A stretch of DNA of 64,000 nt from Hydractinia symbiolongicarpus. Its lineage: Eukaryota; Cnidaria; Hydrozoa; Anthoathecata; Hydractiniidae. Both the position numbers and the translations under genes were made by a program. Below, in pieces: positions 40,039-57,300 of the stretch (position 1 is its first letter; each line of letters starts with the position of its first letter). The stretch is from positions 21,767,001 to 21,831,000 of the forward strand of contig NC_079882.1 of assembly GCF_029227915.1 (NCBI RefSeq), written 5' to 3'. The notes below the pieces were generated by a model, which saw only the letters and a list, made by a program, of their open reading frames with translations, did not search any database and had not been told where the DNA came from.

Positions 40039-40689
40039 TCACCCCTTTGGGCCAAATATCGCTTTATGTTAGCATCACAAAGTCGTTAAATGAAATACAA
40101 TTGTTTTTCTAATACTGTGTTTAAGTTTTATTTAAGTCACGTAGATAAAGATTTTTAATTTGAAAACAAAGCATAATTTTGCCTATTTGCTTGTGGTAAC
40201 CTGAAAAATAAACAATATAAAAATGACAGTATGGCCATGCATACTATTTGGGACATGTAGCAAAGGAAGTTAAGATTGAGAGAGTCGTTACGTAGACCCT
40301 CGATTCAAAACGTCCCCCACTTTTCTACTGCAAAATAAAAGCACATCAAAAATTAACCTTGGAGCCCGTATCGCACGCGTAACAGCCTTTGCATGTGCGT
40401 TTTACAATGCATGTATTACTTGATTTACACGTGCGAATCCTCGCACACCTACTCAAATATTCCTGAAAAAGCCTGAAAGGCAGAGAAGAAGTGTCAAAAT
40501 ACAGAAGAAAAGTGTGAGAATACAGAACAGAACTTTTTTGGCTTTCCATGACTTATTAGACGCTGGAGGCGTTGAATTGACTTAAAGGGAACCCAAGGTA
40601 TAAAATGATGTTGGACGTAAATTATACAGTTTAAAAAGTTGGTTAACAAGCCTTTTTAAATGTTTTTGCCAAAATGTCACTTATTTTCC

Positions 40690-42060
40690 CGTCCCAGGTC
40701 TCTACATTTTTTGCTGACAACCTCATGACTTGGGATCTGCATGTCGGTTTCATCATCATTCTCGGCTTAACGTCCGCTTTCCATGCTAGCATGGGTTGGG
40801 CGGGGATATTAATGACCCTCTACCAATCTGATCTAGACTGTGTTAGATCTAAACTCAACTTCCCCTGTATCAAGTCTGTCCTTATAACCTCCTGCCAAGT
40901 CTTTCTCGGTCTGCCTTGGGGCTTTGCCCCAGAAACTATCAAGTCTCTACACTTTCTTATCCAATAATCCTCCTCCATTCTTTCCAAATGCCTAGCCATT
41001 TCAATCTTCTTATCTGGATAACATCTTTAATTTTTACGGATAGTTAGCCTGCTTCTTTGCTCATTTGAACTCATTCTGTCTTTCAGACTGGCGTTACACA
41101 TCAACCTAACCATTCTCATATCATTCCTTTCTAAACGGTCAAGATCTTCCTGCTTTACTGCCCATGTTTCACTACCGTACAACATAACACTTCTTACACA
41201 GGCCTCATACTACCCACCTTTTACCTCAATTGACAAGACTCTGCTAGTCAACAAAGAAAGTAACTCTCTGAACTTTTTCCAAGCAGAACCTATCCTGCAA
41301 GTAACACTTCTTCCAACACTCCCTCACTGCCCAACATATCACCCTAAAGCTCTCAACTATCTCTAACAAGGCACTGTTGTAAAAGCTGGAAATACTTCAT
41401 TCTCTATAATCTCACCGTTGCAACATAAACATATAACATACAAAATGAATTTCAGCTCTTAACCTTCCAGCAATACTACTTATGTACCCAATGCTTGCAA
41501 GTCTGCAAAAAATTGAGTTACTACCAACCTCTTTCCTGCAAACTCCACAAGGCCACTTTCCAACTACAAGGTCACACTTGGCTGCAATCCTACTAATCAT
41601 GACTTTAGACCGCTGTGTTCACCCTTAGCCCTTCCTCTTTTAGTCCTTTCTTTCACTCCTCAAACTTTTCAACTAATTCTTCCATCTTCCTCTGCTATGA
41701 GAACCAAATCATCTGCATACAATAACTCCCATGGACAACCTGTTCTGAACTCCATCGACAGCGCTTCAAGACTAGAACAAACAACAAAGGACGAAGTACA
41801 GAACCCTGATGTACACCAACATTTCATCACTAAATGAATCGTTAATCGTGACACGCCTTCTAGCATTGCTGTACATAGACTGTACCATTGCAACGAGCCA
41901 CTCATCCACACTTAATTTTCTCATACCCTACCAAATAACTTTACGTAGCACTCTATCAAAAGCTTTCTTTAAATCTACAAAGGCAAAATAGAGATTCTTT
42001 CTCTTTCCTAAATACTTTTCCTGAAGCTGTCTGAGTAAAAATATGGCATCTGTAGTTTGC
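40690..42060 (-). mobile_element. 5'-truncated LINE, reverse transcriptase to 3' end
   Basis: On the minus strand from 42060 down: FLLRQLQEKYLGKRKNLYFA, FVDLKKAFDRVLRKVIW, WLVAMVQSMYSNARRRVTIN, then ELLYADDLVLIAEEDGR with an intact-looking catalytic YADD, then VMLYGSETWAVKQEDLDRLE, RMVRLMCNASLKDR and the tail GRPRKTWQEVIRTDLIQGKL. Frames are broken between blocks. This family differs from the LINE at 37396-39420 and resembles the remnant at 14391-14640. Confidence 0.9.
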
Positions 42061-42213
42061 AATCAGATTGCGTGAGTTATATAGGGCCTATACAAGCTTA
42101 CACAAAAAATTCTATTGCAAACCAAGTTGTAAATCCCTGAGTTATGTTGATAAAGATTTAATCTGTCTACAAAATATCAACAATTTCTGTGGGCACAAAC
42201 CTAATATATGTAT

Positions 42214-42986
42214 CAGGCCATTTCTTAAATAAAACTCTGCCAGAGCTACAAAAAGCACCCGCTAAAAAAATTACGAGTGCCATAGTGTGCGAAAAATCGC
42301 ACTCATAAGCAAAATTTACAAGTGCGATGTGAATATTTGCAAGTGTGTTTTACATTTAACTCTTTTTTGTTTTCTATAACATTATATGTTATTTAAGCTG
42401 TATAGAAATGATGTTTGAATACTAAGGAATCATCTCCACGTTTGCTTCAATTCGTATAATATTTTATTTGAATTGATCTCTATGCGATTTTAGAAAGTGA
42501 AAATACTGATGTTGATCATTTAAAAATCATAAAAATGACATCGTAGAAAGCGAAAATATCCCCGTAAATTGTTTGAAAATCAGGAAAACTGAATCGCAGA
42601 AAGCGAAGAGATCGATGTGGATTATTTAAAAATCATTAAAATGACATGGTAGAAAGCGAAAATATCCCCGTAAATCGTTTAAAAATCAGGAAAACTGAAT
42701 CGCAGAAAGCGAAGAGATCGATGTAGATCATTTAAAAATCATAAAAACGGGATCGTAGACAGCGAAAAGATTGCCATAGATCGTGTAAAAATCATAAAAC
42801 AGCTTCGTAGAAAGCGAAAACATCGCTGAGATCGTGGAAATATCACGAAAACTTTTTTCATCATTCTATAGCTAATATTATAGAAAAAGAAAAAAATCAC
42901 GAGTGTGATAAAAAGCACTCGTAAATTTTTTTACGAGTGTGCGGGCAAGTGCGCGTGCGATCGCACTCGTCTCAAGAAATGGCCTG
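42214..42986. mobile_element. Non-autonomous DNA transposon, hAT-like
   Basis: Terminal inverted repeats CAGGCCATTTCTT at 42214-42226 and its complement ending at 42986. The flanking 8-mers atatgtat and atatatag agree at 6 of 8 positions, which fits a decayed 8-bp target duplication and, with the CAGG start, a hAT-like element (inference). Subterminal regions carry repeated gagtgcgat/atcgcactc motifs in both orientations. There is no coding capacity; the middle is the minisatellite listed next. Confidence 0.7.
42492..42852. repeat. 53-bp minisatellite, about seven units
   Basis: Units start agaaagcgaaaa and end gaatcgc or gacatcgt. Two sub-types (with aatatccccgtaaat or agagatcgatgtgga) alternate, giving a 106-bp higher-order period. 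The array fills the centre of the transposon at 42214-42986. Confidence 0.88.
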
Positions 42987-43310
42987 ATATATAGTATATA
43001 TCAATCTCAAAATCTACGTGATTATCAAGAGTGAAAAGAGCTTTTCAAAAGTTTAAAAAATAAAACTTTTTGAGCTTAGTACTGAAGTCAAGTTACCAAC
43101 TTTACTACAACAGTAATCAGTTTTTAATTGAAATTTAAATTGTTTTTACTTAAATTTGTTTAGAAAGTAATCAAAATGTGAAAAGAAAAGAACACAAAAC
43201 AATTTCAAAGATCACTTCATCATTATTTTAAAGCATGCTATATATATATATTTATTATGAGTAAATAAAAAAGACCATACAAATCCTTATTTGCTTGCCT
43301 ATCTTACTTG

Positions 43311-43560
43311 TGGTGCCGCAGCTTAGTGGTTAACTCTCCTACTTTGTTTGGGATACTTGCGTTTGATTTCCCTTGGCGGTGATTTAAAAGGGGGACGAGT
43401 GAATGTTACCGTAGCCCTGGGTTGACCTAAGCCCTGCAAGAGAAATTTTGGATGTGGCGCACTGTGTGCTGGTGGATGTTGCAGGGAGTTTTCTAGCAGG
43501 GCGCGGACCCTAATTGAGTCTACGTAGCTAAAAATGAGCATTTTGAGCTACGCAGACTCC
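43311..43560 (+). mobile_element. tRNA-derived SINE, copy 2, with 3' hairpin
   Basis: The head gcagcttagtggttaactct matches an A box; the B box is decayed (gtttgatttcc, 43361-43371). The body matches copy 1 (gttgacctaagcc..agagaaatt..tggcgcactgtgtg..ggatgttgca). The 3' end adds an inverted repeat, 43516-43534 against 43541-43559 (17 of 19 paired), that copy 1 lacks. Confidence 0.75.
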
Positions 43561-48253
<4,693 letters not shown>

Positions 48254-49375
48254 AATTTCCGGCTTTTATACGGTTTTTTTTTTTTTATTATTTTGATAAC
48301 TATGAACTGTTGTTGTATGGACGGTTGTTGTATTTTTAGTCTTGTTTTTTAGACGTTTACTCTCCTAAACAAAATTTTTTGTTGCTTAAAAGGGTTTTTT
48401 ATGAGTAAGTGCTTTTATCCTAAAATTTGATATACCTATATATACAACCTCACAAGTCCTTTAAATATTCTGAAGGGCGACGTTGTATTTATGGTACTAT
48501 CTGACCATGGAAGTCCATGTAAATACTCATGGAAGACCTATCTTGAATCAGAATAAAAACAATGGTAGTTTTAGGTTTCAACATACATAGCATTTTTTAG
48601 CTCGCAACGTTTCCATGTTGTATTATTGAAAGTAACTTCATGTACTTCTCATCTGTACAAGTACAATTTTAAGTCACTAAAAACCCAAACAAAACTTGAT
48701 ACAACTCGAACAAAAGGTAAAAAGTGGTATATCTCAAATTTACTTTCTGAATTGATGTTATGACCTGTTAAGAAAATGCCTAAATTTAAAAATTGTTTTC
48801 AAAAAATGATATTTTACGACTGGTCGTTGAAGAGATATGTCCTGTTAAAACATCATCGATGCTTGTTCCAAAAATCTGCTGGCTCAGCAAAATATTGACG
48901 CGATATTGGGTCTGCCTGCCACTGTATCAAGTATCAATTATTCTTCGTTTATCTGGAGCTTTAACGTCAGGCTTTTTCTTTTTTCATAATCGATTGCGCT
49001 TTTGTTGATATTACAATTGTTCCTAACATCTGCATAGAAGTTAGTATTGTTCGATTCATCAATTAGAAATCCTTTAACAACAACAAACAAAAAGTACCGG
49101 GTACTAGTTTTCTACTCTTAACAATAGGTTCAAGGGTTCCATTTTTACATCAAAGTGAACATGTATAACCTCAGATGTTCTTTTTTCTTAATTATGCATG
49201 GCGTATCCCATAGATTTGTATAATTTAAACCAGATATATTCAACCGACACTCGTTCTCAACCTTCTTCACCTGTGCTATTTATAAATATTGAATTACTAC
49301 TGTGATTGCTACGTAACAAATAATATTTTTGAACTGAAGCTACGAAAAATAACATCGTAAAGGGAAGAAGGAGAG
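48254..49375. other. SUMF1 3' region and spacer before the 7TM gene
   Basis: The first 300 bases are the likely SUMF1 3' UTR, with AATAAA at 48552-48557. The rest should carry the promoter of the intronless receptor. No other gene is recognised. Confidence 0.5.
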
Positions 49376-50176
49376 ATGAACGAAACTTCAGGTCATCAAC
49401 ACAATGTTGATAAAAACATTTTATATGTTTACATGGGTGTAAATATTTTTGGTTTTGTTGTGACTCTGATTAATTTTGTTTGCTTGCTAACCATAAAAAC
49501 TTTGAATACCAATCTACGTGGTACGCTGCTTAGCTTTTCATTTGCAAACTTCTTTGGAGTATTATTTTTTCTTTGGGACAGCTTAGATAATTTGTACGAA
49601 CTTGGTATAGATCACGAGTTTAGTTTACTTATTGGTTTATGTTACTCCGTTCTACTAACTTTTGCTCATTTACTTTGCCTAGTGTTGGCCGAGTATACTA
49701 TAATAAGCGCCAAGTACAGACATTTAGGTAGAACTTTTAATGGTTTGATGGTAATGCTTTGGATCATATGCGTCTCGCTTTGTAGCTTGTTAATGTTTAC
49801 TAAAGCCAGAACATTACAGATCGTCACTGTTTGCTTAATACTTCTTCCGTGGTTTGGATTTACACTGTTCTACTTGATTGTTATGAAAAAACAACGGAAC
49901 AGAAAAGTACAGATTGAATGTTATATCGAGAAAAATCATCGGATTAACAAAAGAAGAAAAAGTGACATCATGTTTCCACGTTTCATCTTGGTCACTTACT
50001 ATCTCTGCTCACTGCCGCTAGCATGTAAAGAAGCGTATTACATTTCTGAAAACCAGCCAATCCATCAAACGGAAACTTTTATCATGTTGATCATCTATTC
50101 TGTAAACTTTATTTTTATTTCTTCAGCAGCAATATATTTACGTACGCGAAGCAAATGGAAGATTAACTACAGCTAG
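49376..50176 (+). CDS. Divergent 7TM receptor, intronless
   Basis: A predicted cell-surface G-protein-coupled receptor; ligand unknown. 266 aa in one exon, with seven hydrophobic segments at roughly residues 16-41, 51-70, 82-108, 122-143, 147-169, 203-224 and 235-253. The short N-terminus has a glycosylation site (NETS). Class A features are weak: Asn in the first membrane segment (GVNIFGFVV), NFF where the second usually has Asp, AEYTIISAKYR in place of DRY, CSLP with the membrane-six proline, and VNFIF in place of NPxxY. ECL2 is very short and lacks the usual cysteine. These match rapidly evolving lineage-specific class A receptors in cnidarians rather than any named family. AATAAA lies at 50216-50221, 40 bases past the stop. 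Confidence 0.8.
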   Translation: MNETSGHQHNVDKNILYVYMGVNIFGFVVTLINFVCLLTIKTLNTNLRGTLLSFSFANFFGVLFFLWDSLDNLYELGIDHEFSLLIGLCYSVLLTFAHLLCLVLAEYTIISAKYRHLGRTFNGLMVMLWIICVSLCSLLMFTKARTLQIVTVCLILLPWFGFTLFYLIVMKKQRNRKVQIECYIEKNHRINKRRKSDIMFPRFILVTYYLCSLPLACKEAYYISENQPIHQTETFIMLIIYSVNFIFISSAAIYLRTRSKWKINYS

Positions 50177-51375
50177 TAATGAAATATTCACTGTTTGTTA
50201 CTTGTGACACTGGGAAATAAATAAGTAAAAAACAAACCAATGATTATTTATGATTCCAATCAAACCCCTTTTACCCAATGTCTTTACTATCCGTTGCGAT
50301 CTACTTTTATTTTCGCGCCAAATTTTAGTTAAATTAGATTTTTAATAAAGCCATCTATAACAATCAATCTCGTCCCCAGACTTTCTTTCATTTTCTGATA
50401 TGTGGCTGACGCAAAAGAAGCCTTTTTCGGTCCAGCACGCATATGAAAAAGCGAAAAAGAAGTCCTGGTGGCGAGATTAAACAATAATCAACATTTTTCC
50501 AAAATTTACAAAACATGGCGTAGAGCCTGCTCAGCAGACGCCAGGAGAAGAGCCTACACAGCAGAAGCCTGGATAAAAAGCAGCGAATAAGATGTCCGGC
50601 TATAATGTCCCTGTTTCAATAAAAAATACTGACTCAGTAAAGCCAGTACAATTAATCCGCTGCTTCAGCGAAAGCAAGCAGTTTGGTCAAATAACTTTCA
50701 CTTGGCGAATCAGAATTGTTCGACTAGCGAACACTTTTTTTCTAAAAATAATTTACATTCTTTACCATAAAAAATAAAAAAAAATAAAAAGAGAAAACTA
50801 CAACAACAACAAATAATACAAGTTCCTCAGGACTTGCAGTATATAAACAAAGATTTAGTACTAAATTTACACGAAACTCCAAAATCAATATATTATCTTT
50901 CTTAATGGAATGAATAGTTTTTCTTAAAAAATATATTTTAATTCTCTCTATATATATTGAGGAAAAAACTAGCTACAAAAATTAAGTTGGAAGAATGCGC
51001 CACGACTATATCATTTTTTGTGATCAGAATTAAAACTCTTGGTATAAGGCTCGTGATTCTTAATAGTCAAATCTATACGAGCTTCAAATAATCTTCTTTT
51101 AAAAATTTATTTCGAAAGAGAGACATGTGAAACTTTCATCTCACTAAAAGAATTTTTTTTTATCAGAGTCCCTTCTTCGATGAAGATGCCTTCAAAGAAG
51201 ATGCAGAATAAATAATGAAAAGAAAAAAGAAATATTGTGAAAAAAAGAAACACGAACAAGAATGCATTTTGTAAAATATTCAAAAAAAATAAATTTTAGT
51301 AACAACTCAACATTAACTATTTATAAAAAAAGCTTTTATAAAACTAAAAGTTGTGGATAACTCATTTTAAATAAA
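50177..51375. other. Spacer between convergent receptor and APBB genes
   Basis: Holds the 3' UTRs of both neighbours: AATAAA at 50216 (plus) and TTTATT at 51106-51111 (AATAAA on minus). Around 50525-50575 the words gagcctgctcagcagacgcc and gagcctacacagcagaagcc form an imperfect tandem pair. The open frame at 50592-50777 has no resemblance to a protein family. Confidence 0.5.
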
Positions 51376-54300
51376 TTACAAAACTTCGTGTATAGCGTTG
51401 ACAATATTACCAAGGTTCGGCTGAAACGAAAATAAGTAAAACAATGAAATCACGATGAATAATACTCTCATACACCACTAATATTAACCGTTGGTATAAA
51501 CAGTTTTGATTGGTCAAATCTAGGTCAAATAATAAGAACATCCTGGGCTTGAAATGATTTTTTTTAATCCTTTCTGATTTTTAAATAATCCTTTCTTGAA
51601 TTAGCGTGAGATTGCTGAAAAAACCACTATTTATAAATAAACTTGCGCAAAGACTCCTCTTAATAAGTCGGTCTTTACAAACGAAGTTAAATACACACCT
51701 TGTACTCTTGAAACACGTGGCAGGTATATTTCCCCTTCCCGCGTGACACGATCATTCCAAAGTGTTTTCTGTCACTAAAATATGCGGAAAAAACGATGAT
51801 CAATAGGGATCTTAATACCTCAATTGACAAAACCTTTTTAGAACAAAAATATTTTAGGATGACAGCCAACTGTGTGTGGGATCGCTCACCTCGTCATTCC
51901 ACAGTAACTTATCGTATTTAGATCAAATATGCGTTTCGATAGCGCAGTACGCTGCGAATCTGATAACGTAATACAATCTGATTGGATCTCCAGGTATCCA
52001 ATCATCATATCACCTCCAGCCAATTCCTACAATAAACAAAAATAACACATATATATACATAAATTATAAATATTTAAGGCAGATTTTTGTTTTAACTGAC
52101 AGATACGAAAAAATAGTAAAACTTCTCACTTTTACAGCATTCTGTACAGTTTCAACACCAGTGCCAATGTCCACGGCAACCGATCCAAAATACTTAACAA
52201 GATGTTCATTCGGACCAGGAATTAGACTGACAGGTCCAGAACCTTGCAGACTCTCATCATCCTGAACGAAATAGATAACAGACAATATATTTCATCTACT
52301 GAGGTGCGTATTGATGATTCAAGAAGAAAAATACCGACCTTTTTTTTGTTGTCTTTTTTATTTAATTTATTGAAAACTCCAGCAATACTAGATGTCAGAA
52401 ATTTCGTCTAAAAATAAACATGACGCCATATTAAAAGCAATGTTGTTGACACTACGGAGGAGCATCGCAAAATTCCTGAGTCAAAGCGACGACTGACCTT
52501 CTCTTTCACGCTTCCCCGCGGTGAAGACGAAATGTTCGACGGTTGTTGAATTGATGGCGCTACTGGTTTTTGTATCGGCGTTTCTGCTTGTTGAGAACCT
52601 CTATGTAATTTACCGTCTAGCATTTTTTCAAAACGAAGCTAAATAAATAAAGAAATGTTAAACAGATGCAGTAATAACAAAAAGTCTGATCATGTCAAGC
52701 ATTATTAACAACACCAGGCTCGTCACTCACACGCGAAACCTGTCATACCTTGCACGCTTCTTCGATTGCTTTCGTCAACGTACCAGCATGGGGAGCGCAA
52801 AAGAAAACGTGACAAACGAAACTTTCCTTTGATACAGCAACTATGTAGGCTCCAAATCTACAAAAAATGTTTTTTTGATTACCACCAAAAGCTAATCAAA
52901 ATTGAGAAACTGTTTCTTACATAGATAAAAACTTTCGCGATGTTGGTAGAATTAGTCTTTATCGTGAAAGCATGACGAAACGTTTTAAAATGTGAATTCA
53001 CGAAAGTTTTGGCCGTTACAGTGATATTTCCTGCTCATGAAATCATAGTGTGTTGTTTCCCTTTTATTTACACATAATAAAATTACTAACGCCTAAATAT
53101 TTCGTCTTTCACGAAATTTATATCTGCCGATTCGCAAATGCTTACTCCACGATTTTAATAATCGAGGCAATTTTCTCACCTTTCATCATGTGCAACACCC
53201 AGAAAGGATATAAAACGAACTCTATGTTCCATCGATGTCTGTTGTTTCTATAAAAAATAAGAAATACACTGTAGTTACTCTAACATCTTTCGACAATTTA
53301 ACTTTTGTATACAACACTACGAACTTACAACGCAATCAATCGTTTTGATTTCCGATGTGGTCACCTCAACAAGGACAGAAGACCAGTCGGCTGAGGTCTC
53401 TTTTTCTGAAAACCTCTCCACAACCTTGTTTATTACATCAATACCTATAACAGGATATTTTAATTGGGTTTATTGCTCAATTATAATAAAATACATTTTT
53501 TTCACTGCCAATATGTTTATCGTTTCGTACCTGACGATTTGGAAACTTCAGTACTTCCAACATATTTTGCTGTGAAACATTTCTTCTGTTCCATGTATGG
53601 TTTTTCATTAAAATTTGTTGTTGCTGAAAGAAAAGCAAACAAACATGGAACTTACTCTTCAATCTTGCTCTAAACGAAATCGGTGTGACACAGACTTAGG
53701 AGTTTAGACATTTACTGGGTAGAAGGTGAGTATAAAAAAACGCAGAAGAGCGCGTCTAGTAGTCTAAGAGTTAAGAATATTTGCACAGATTACTTATTTT
53801 TAGAAACACATTTTTAGAAAGTTGACATACTTTTAGGAGGAGGCTTCAATAGATCTGATACTCGAACTGACGGACTTTCACTTCTAGATTTCGCTCGTCT
53901 TTTTTCATCCAAAACACGATTACAGATAGCTTGCAACGCATTAGTTATTGAACGTCCTGACACGTTGCCATGGCACCGGAACATATGGCAACGATGTTTG
54001 CCTGTACTTTGGTCTCGCGCGATGTAGGCAAAATCTCTGAAAAAAATATCAGTACGACCATGTAAAAAAATTTTGAATAACGATACTACACAGCAGAATT
54101 TGTTAAATTGGGTTGGTATATTTTACCTTGATTCGACTCTTCCAACACCCCATACTCTCATTTTGGCGATAGGCTGCACATGTAGAACACTTTGGCTAGT
54201 GGGCTCAACAAGTTTTAATGTCTGTCCTTCTAAAATCAACTTGATATCAGCACCCTATAATAGTTATTATAAATATGAACCATTACAAGTGATCTTCATA

Positions 54301-57300
54301 ATATTATGTACCGTATACAATCAGAACCAACCAACCTCGGCCCACGTTTCAGCGGTGTTCCACAGATCATGACGTTTTTCTGCTAGCGTTATGATGCAGT
54401 TATTGACGGTGTCACCAATAATTTTTGGTCCCATATATTCTTCATCGACATCCATCCAACCCATCGAATGTACAGGGAAGCTGATGATTTGCTACAAATA
54501 AGTATACATGGTTGCATCAACGAATTTTTAAAAATGTGGTAATATTTTTTTGTTCAGTATTTATCTTACGCAATGAAATTATTGTTGCCAATTAATCTTG
54601 GTCAGATGGTCATAAATCTTCGCGCAGATTTATTAAGCTTACCTTAGCTTTATCTGGTGTGTCTGGCCGTGGTGATGGACTAAATAAGTAAATAAAAAAA
54701 GAATAAAACGTCATACTTCACATAATTGGCGACATTACTTACTAGCAGCCTTGTCAAGAAACATAACTTACTTTTTTAAGTTCTTGTCATCGATTACATC
54801 TGAAACGCTGGAAGATCTAGATCCATGACCAGAGAATGGTGAATCTGACCGAGACAAAGAGCTAGGCGTCTAAACAATAACACACAGATCACCAGTAGAG
54901 ACATATCTGGAGGCCGAATTAATAATTGAAGTATCTTACAATATGCAGCAAGAACCCCTCAAACCATGGACATTGTTTTAAGTTGTGTATTCTTCCTCTT
55001 ACACTCAAATTCATGATTTTTAAAACCCAAAAATTATGCTACTGTACACTAAATTGTGGACTTTTTTTTGTGATAAGAGAAAAAATAACTGCGACATCTT
55101 AATGGAATAACAAGGTTTAACTAAGACCAAAACAAAAGACTGAAGTATAAAATTAAACAGTTTAATATAAAAATAACTGCTGTTGTAGACGAGGTTTTAG
55201 TAAAAGCGAAACTCTCTGAGGAGAAATTTAGGCTTTTCTATTGTGCTTTTGAAATTATTGTTTTTTATTAACATTTGTATTAGAATTAATTTCAGATTCT
55301 TTTGTAGACAACACATCAAAAATACCTCTCTTCGTCATTATGATCAATTTTTAAATAGTTAAACTCAATATGATTATTATGTCGTCCAGTTTTAATTTCT
55401 AGCTCACAATAAAGCACTAGAAACTTTACAATGGAAACTGAAAAACTTCAAACTTATTTCTACAAACGCTTATTTCTCTGTGCACAAGCACAACATCAAT
55501 AATGCTTTTCTTCATAGAACTACTTACTGTAGATACGACTGGTCTTTCATATTGTATCGTTCCCGTCCAAATATGCCAATAATAAGTTTCTGGTCCATCA
55601 CTAACTTCTTGCCAACCTTCTGGCAGTTCATCAGTACCCAGTGCATTAGCCTTCCTAATAACCTCATTCATGTCAATTGAATGCGCTCCATCACTCAACA
55701 AATCATCTTCACTCTCCTTCGAGGTTGATAGTGAAGATGATGAGTTACTAGGGGACATATTTGACGTCCTTGATTCGTTAAGCTCTTGAAAAAACTTACT
55801 ACCCACGGTTTCGTGTGATTTCATACGACGGTGCTGTTTTTTGAATTTTCGAATTTCGTTTAAATTTTCTGCGTTATGAGATTTTGAGAGTCTTTCGGGT
55901 TCTGGTAATAATGTCCTTTGGTAAAAATCTGTAGTCTCGTACATTGACGAGTCAGTCATCCCTGAATTTTTAGCAGCACACGAGCCTAACATATCTTCAG
56001 TGGAAACTGAATTACGATTAAAAGAATCTAAACGTTGCCTCATCCCTGCAGATATAGCTGAAGGTTCTTCTGGATGAGGTGGTAAGCTTGGCTTTCGATC
56101 TGAAACAAAAAAAAAACATTAAAAATACACAAAAACAATAGATAGTTCTTGTAAAGCAAAAAATACTGATATCAACGACTTAAAAGCACAACTTTTAAAA
56201 ACATTTTGTATCTTAAAATTTTAAACTTTACTTCTTTTCATTATATGAGCTTATCGAAATCTCTATTCTAAAGATAATTTGAAGGATTTCCTACAGATTT
56301 ATTATGTTTTAACATAAATAATAAGACTTGACGTTTTATACAACGACACACAAAAACAAACAACTTACTAAGAGGAGCCGAGACTATCCAACTTTTAACA
56401 TAATCCATGCTGGAAATTTTCAAATTTTATATACAACCTACTTATAACACAACAGTGCTATAGACGAGCAGAAAATCAAAATGTCTCCACAGAACAACTA
56501 TTGCAGTGTATTGAGGTGACTTTAGTTATATTAAACTTCCCCCACAAACCTTTAAACTGTCAGTAATTAGATTTTAATAGCGTTGCTTAAAAGCTTTGAA
56601 TTCTTTTTATATGATTTTAAAAGTGCTTTTAGTGTATGCTTGTTTAAATAATTAAATATTAATGAGTGCAACTTGCTGAAGATATATTATTCAGAAGCCT
56701 TTGTAAAATTCTCTGAAAGTTCAAATAAATGAATGAATGTATTAATTGATTTTTTGATTTTATTAGATCACAGAAGTAAACGTCACAAGCTAATGTTTTC
56801 TTTCTTCTTATATAAAAGGTCATGAAGAATTACCAGACAGGTTCTGTTCTTTTCTATTTTTTCTTAATGTTTAGATTAAGTAAAATGTTAATCAAACAAT
56901 TTGAGCTGTATTCAAGCAACCAGGTGCACTGGTGGCAAAAAAAATAATGCAGAAATATGGGCCAGTCAAACAAAAGTTCATTCATCATGAGCTACGATTG
57001 TGAAAAAGGGAAATAAAAAATTTGCAAATTTGACATCCAACTATGACTAAAGAAGACATGGCATTTTAATTTTGACATACCTGAGCCCACCACCCCTCCC
57101 CCTCCCCTGAATGGTTGGCTATATCACAATTTGTATAATTCTGGCTAAAAGCTCCAAAATAAAGCTTTAGAAAATGTCATGTGTCCGTTACAATGATACA
57201 ATTTTAATTATCATCCCATAAAGATTTTAGGTTCTTATAAAAAATTAAAGCAGGCTGAATATAGTAGCAGTGAGAAAAAAAAAGATTGCATCTCCAGAAA

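Noticed and set aside
40674-40967. Plus-strand open frame of 97 codons with a hydrophobic stretch
   Set aside because: The minus strand of this stretch is the 3' coding end of a LINE (GRPRKTW tail).
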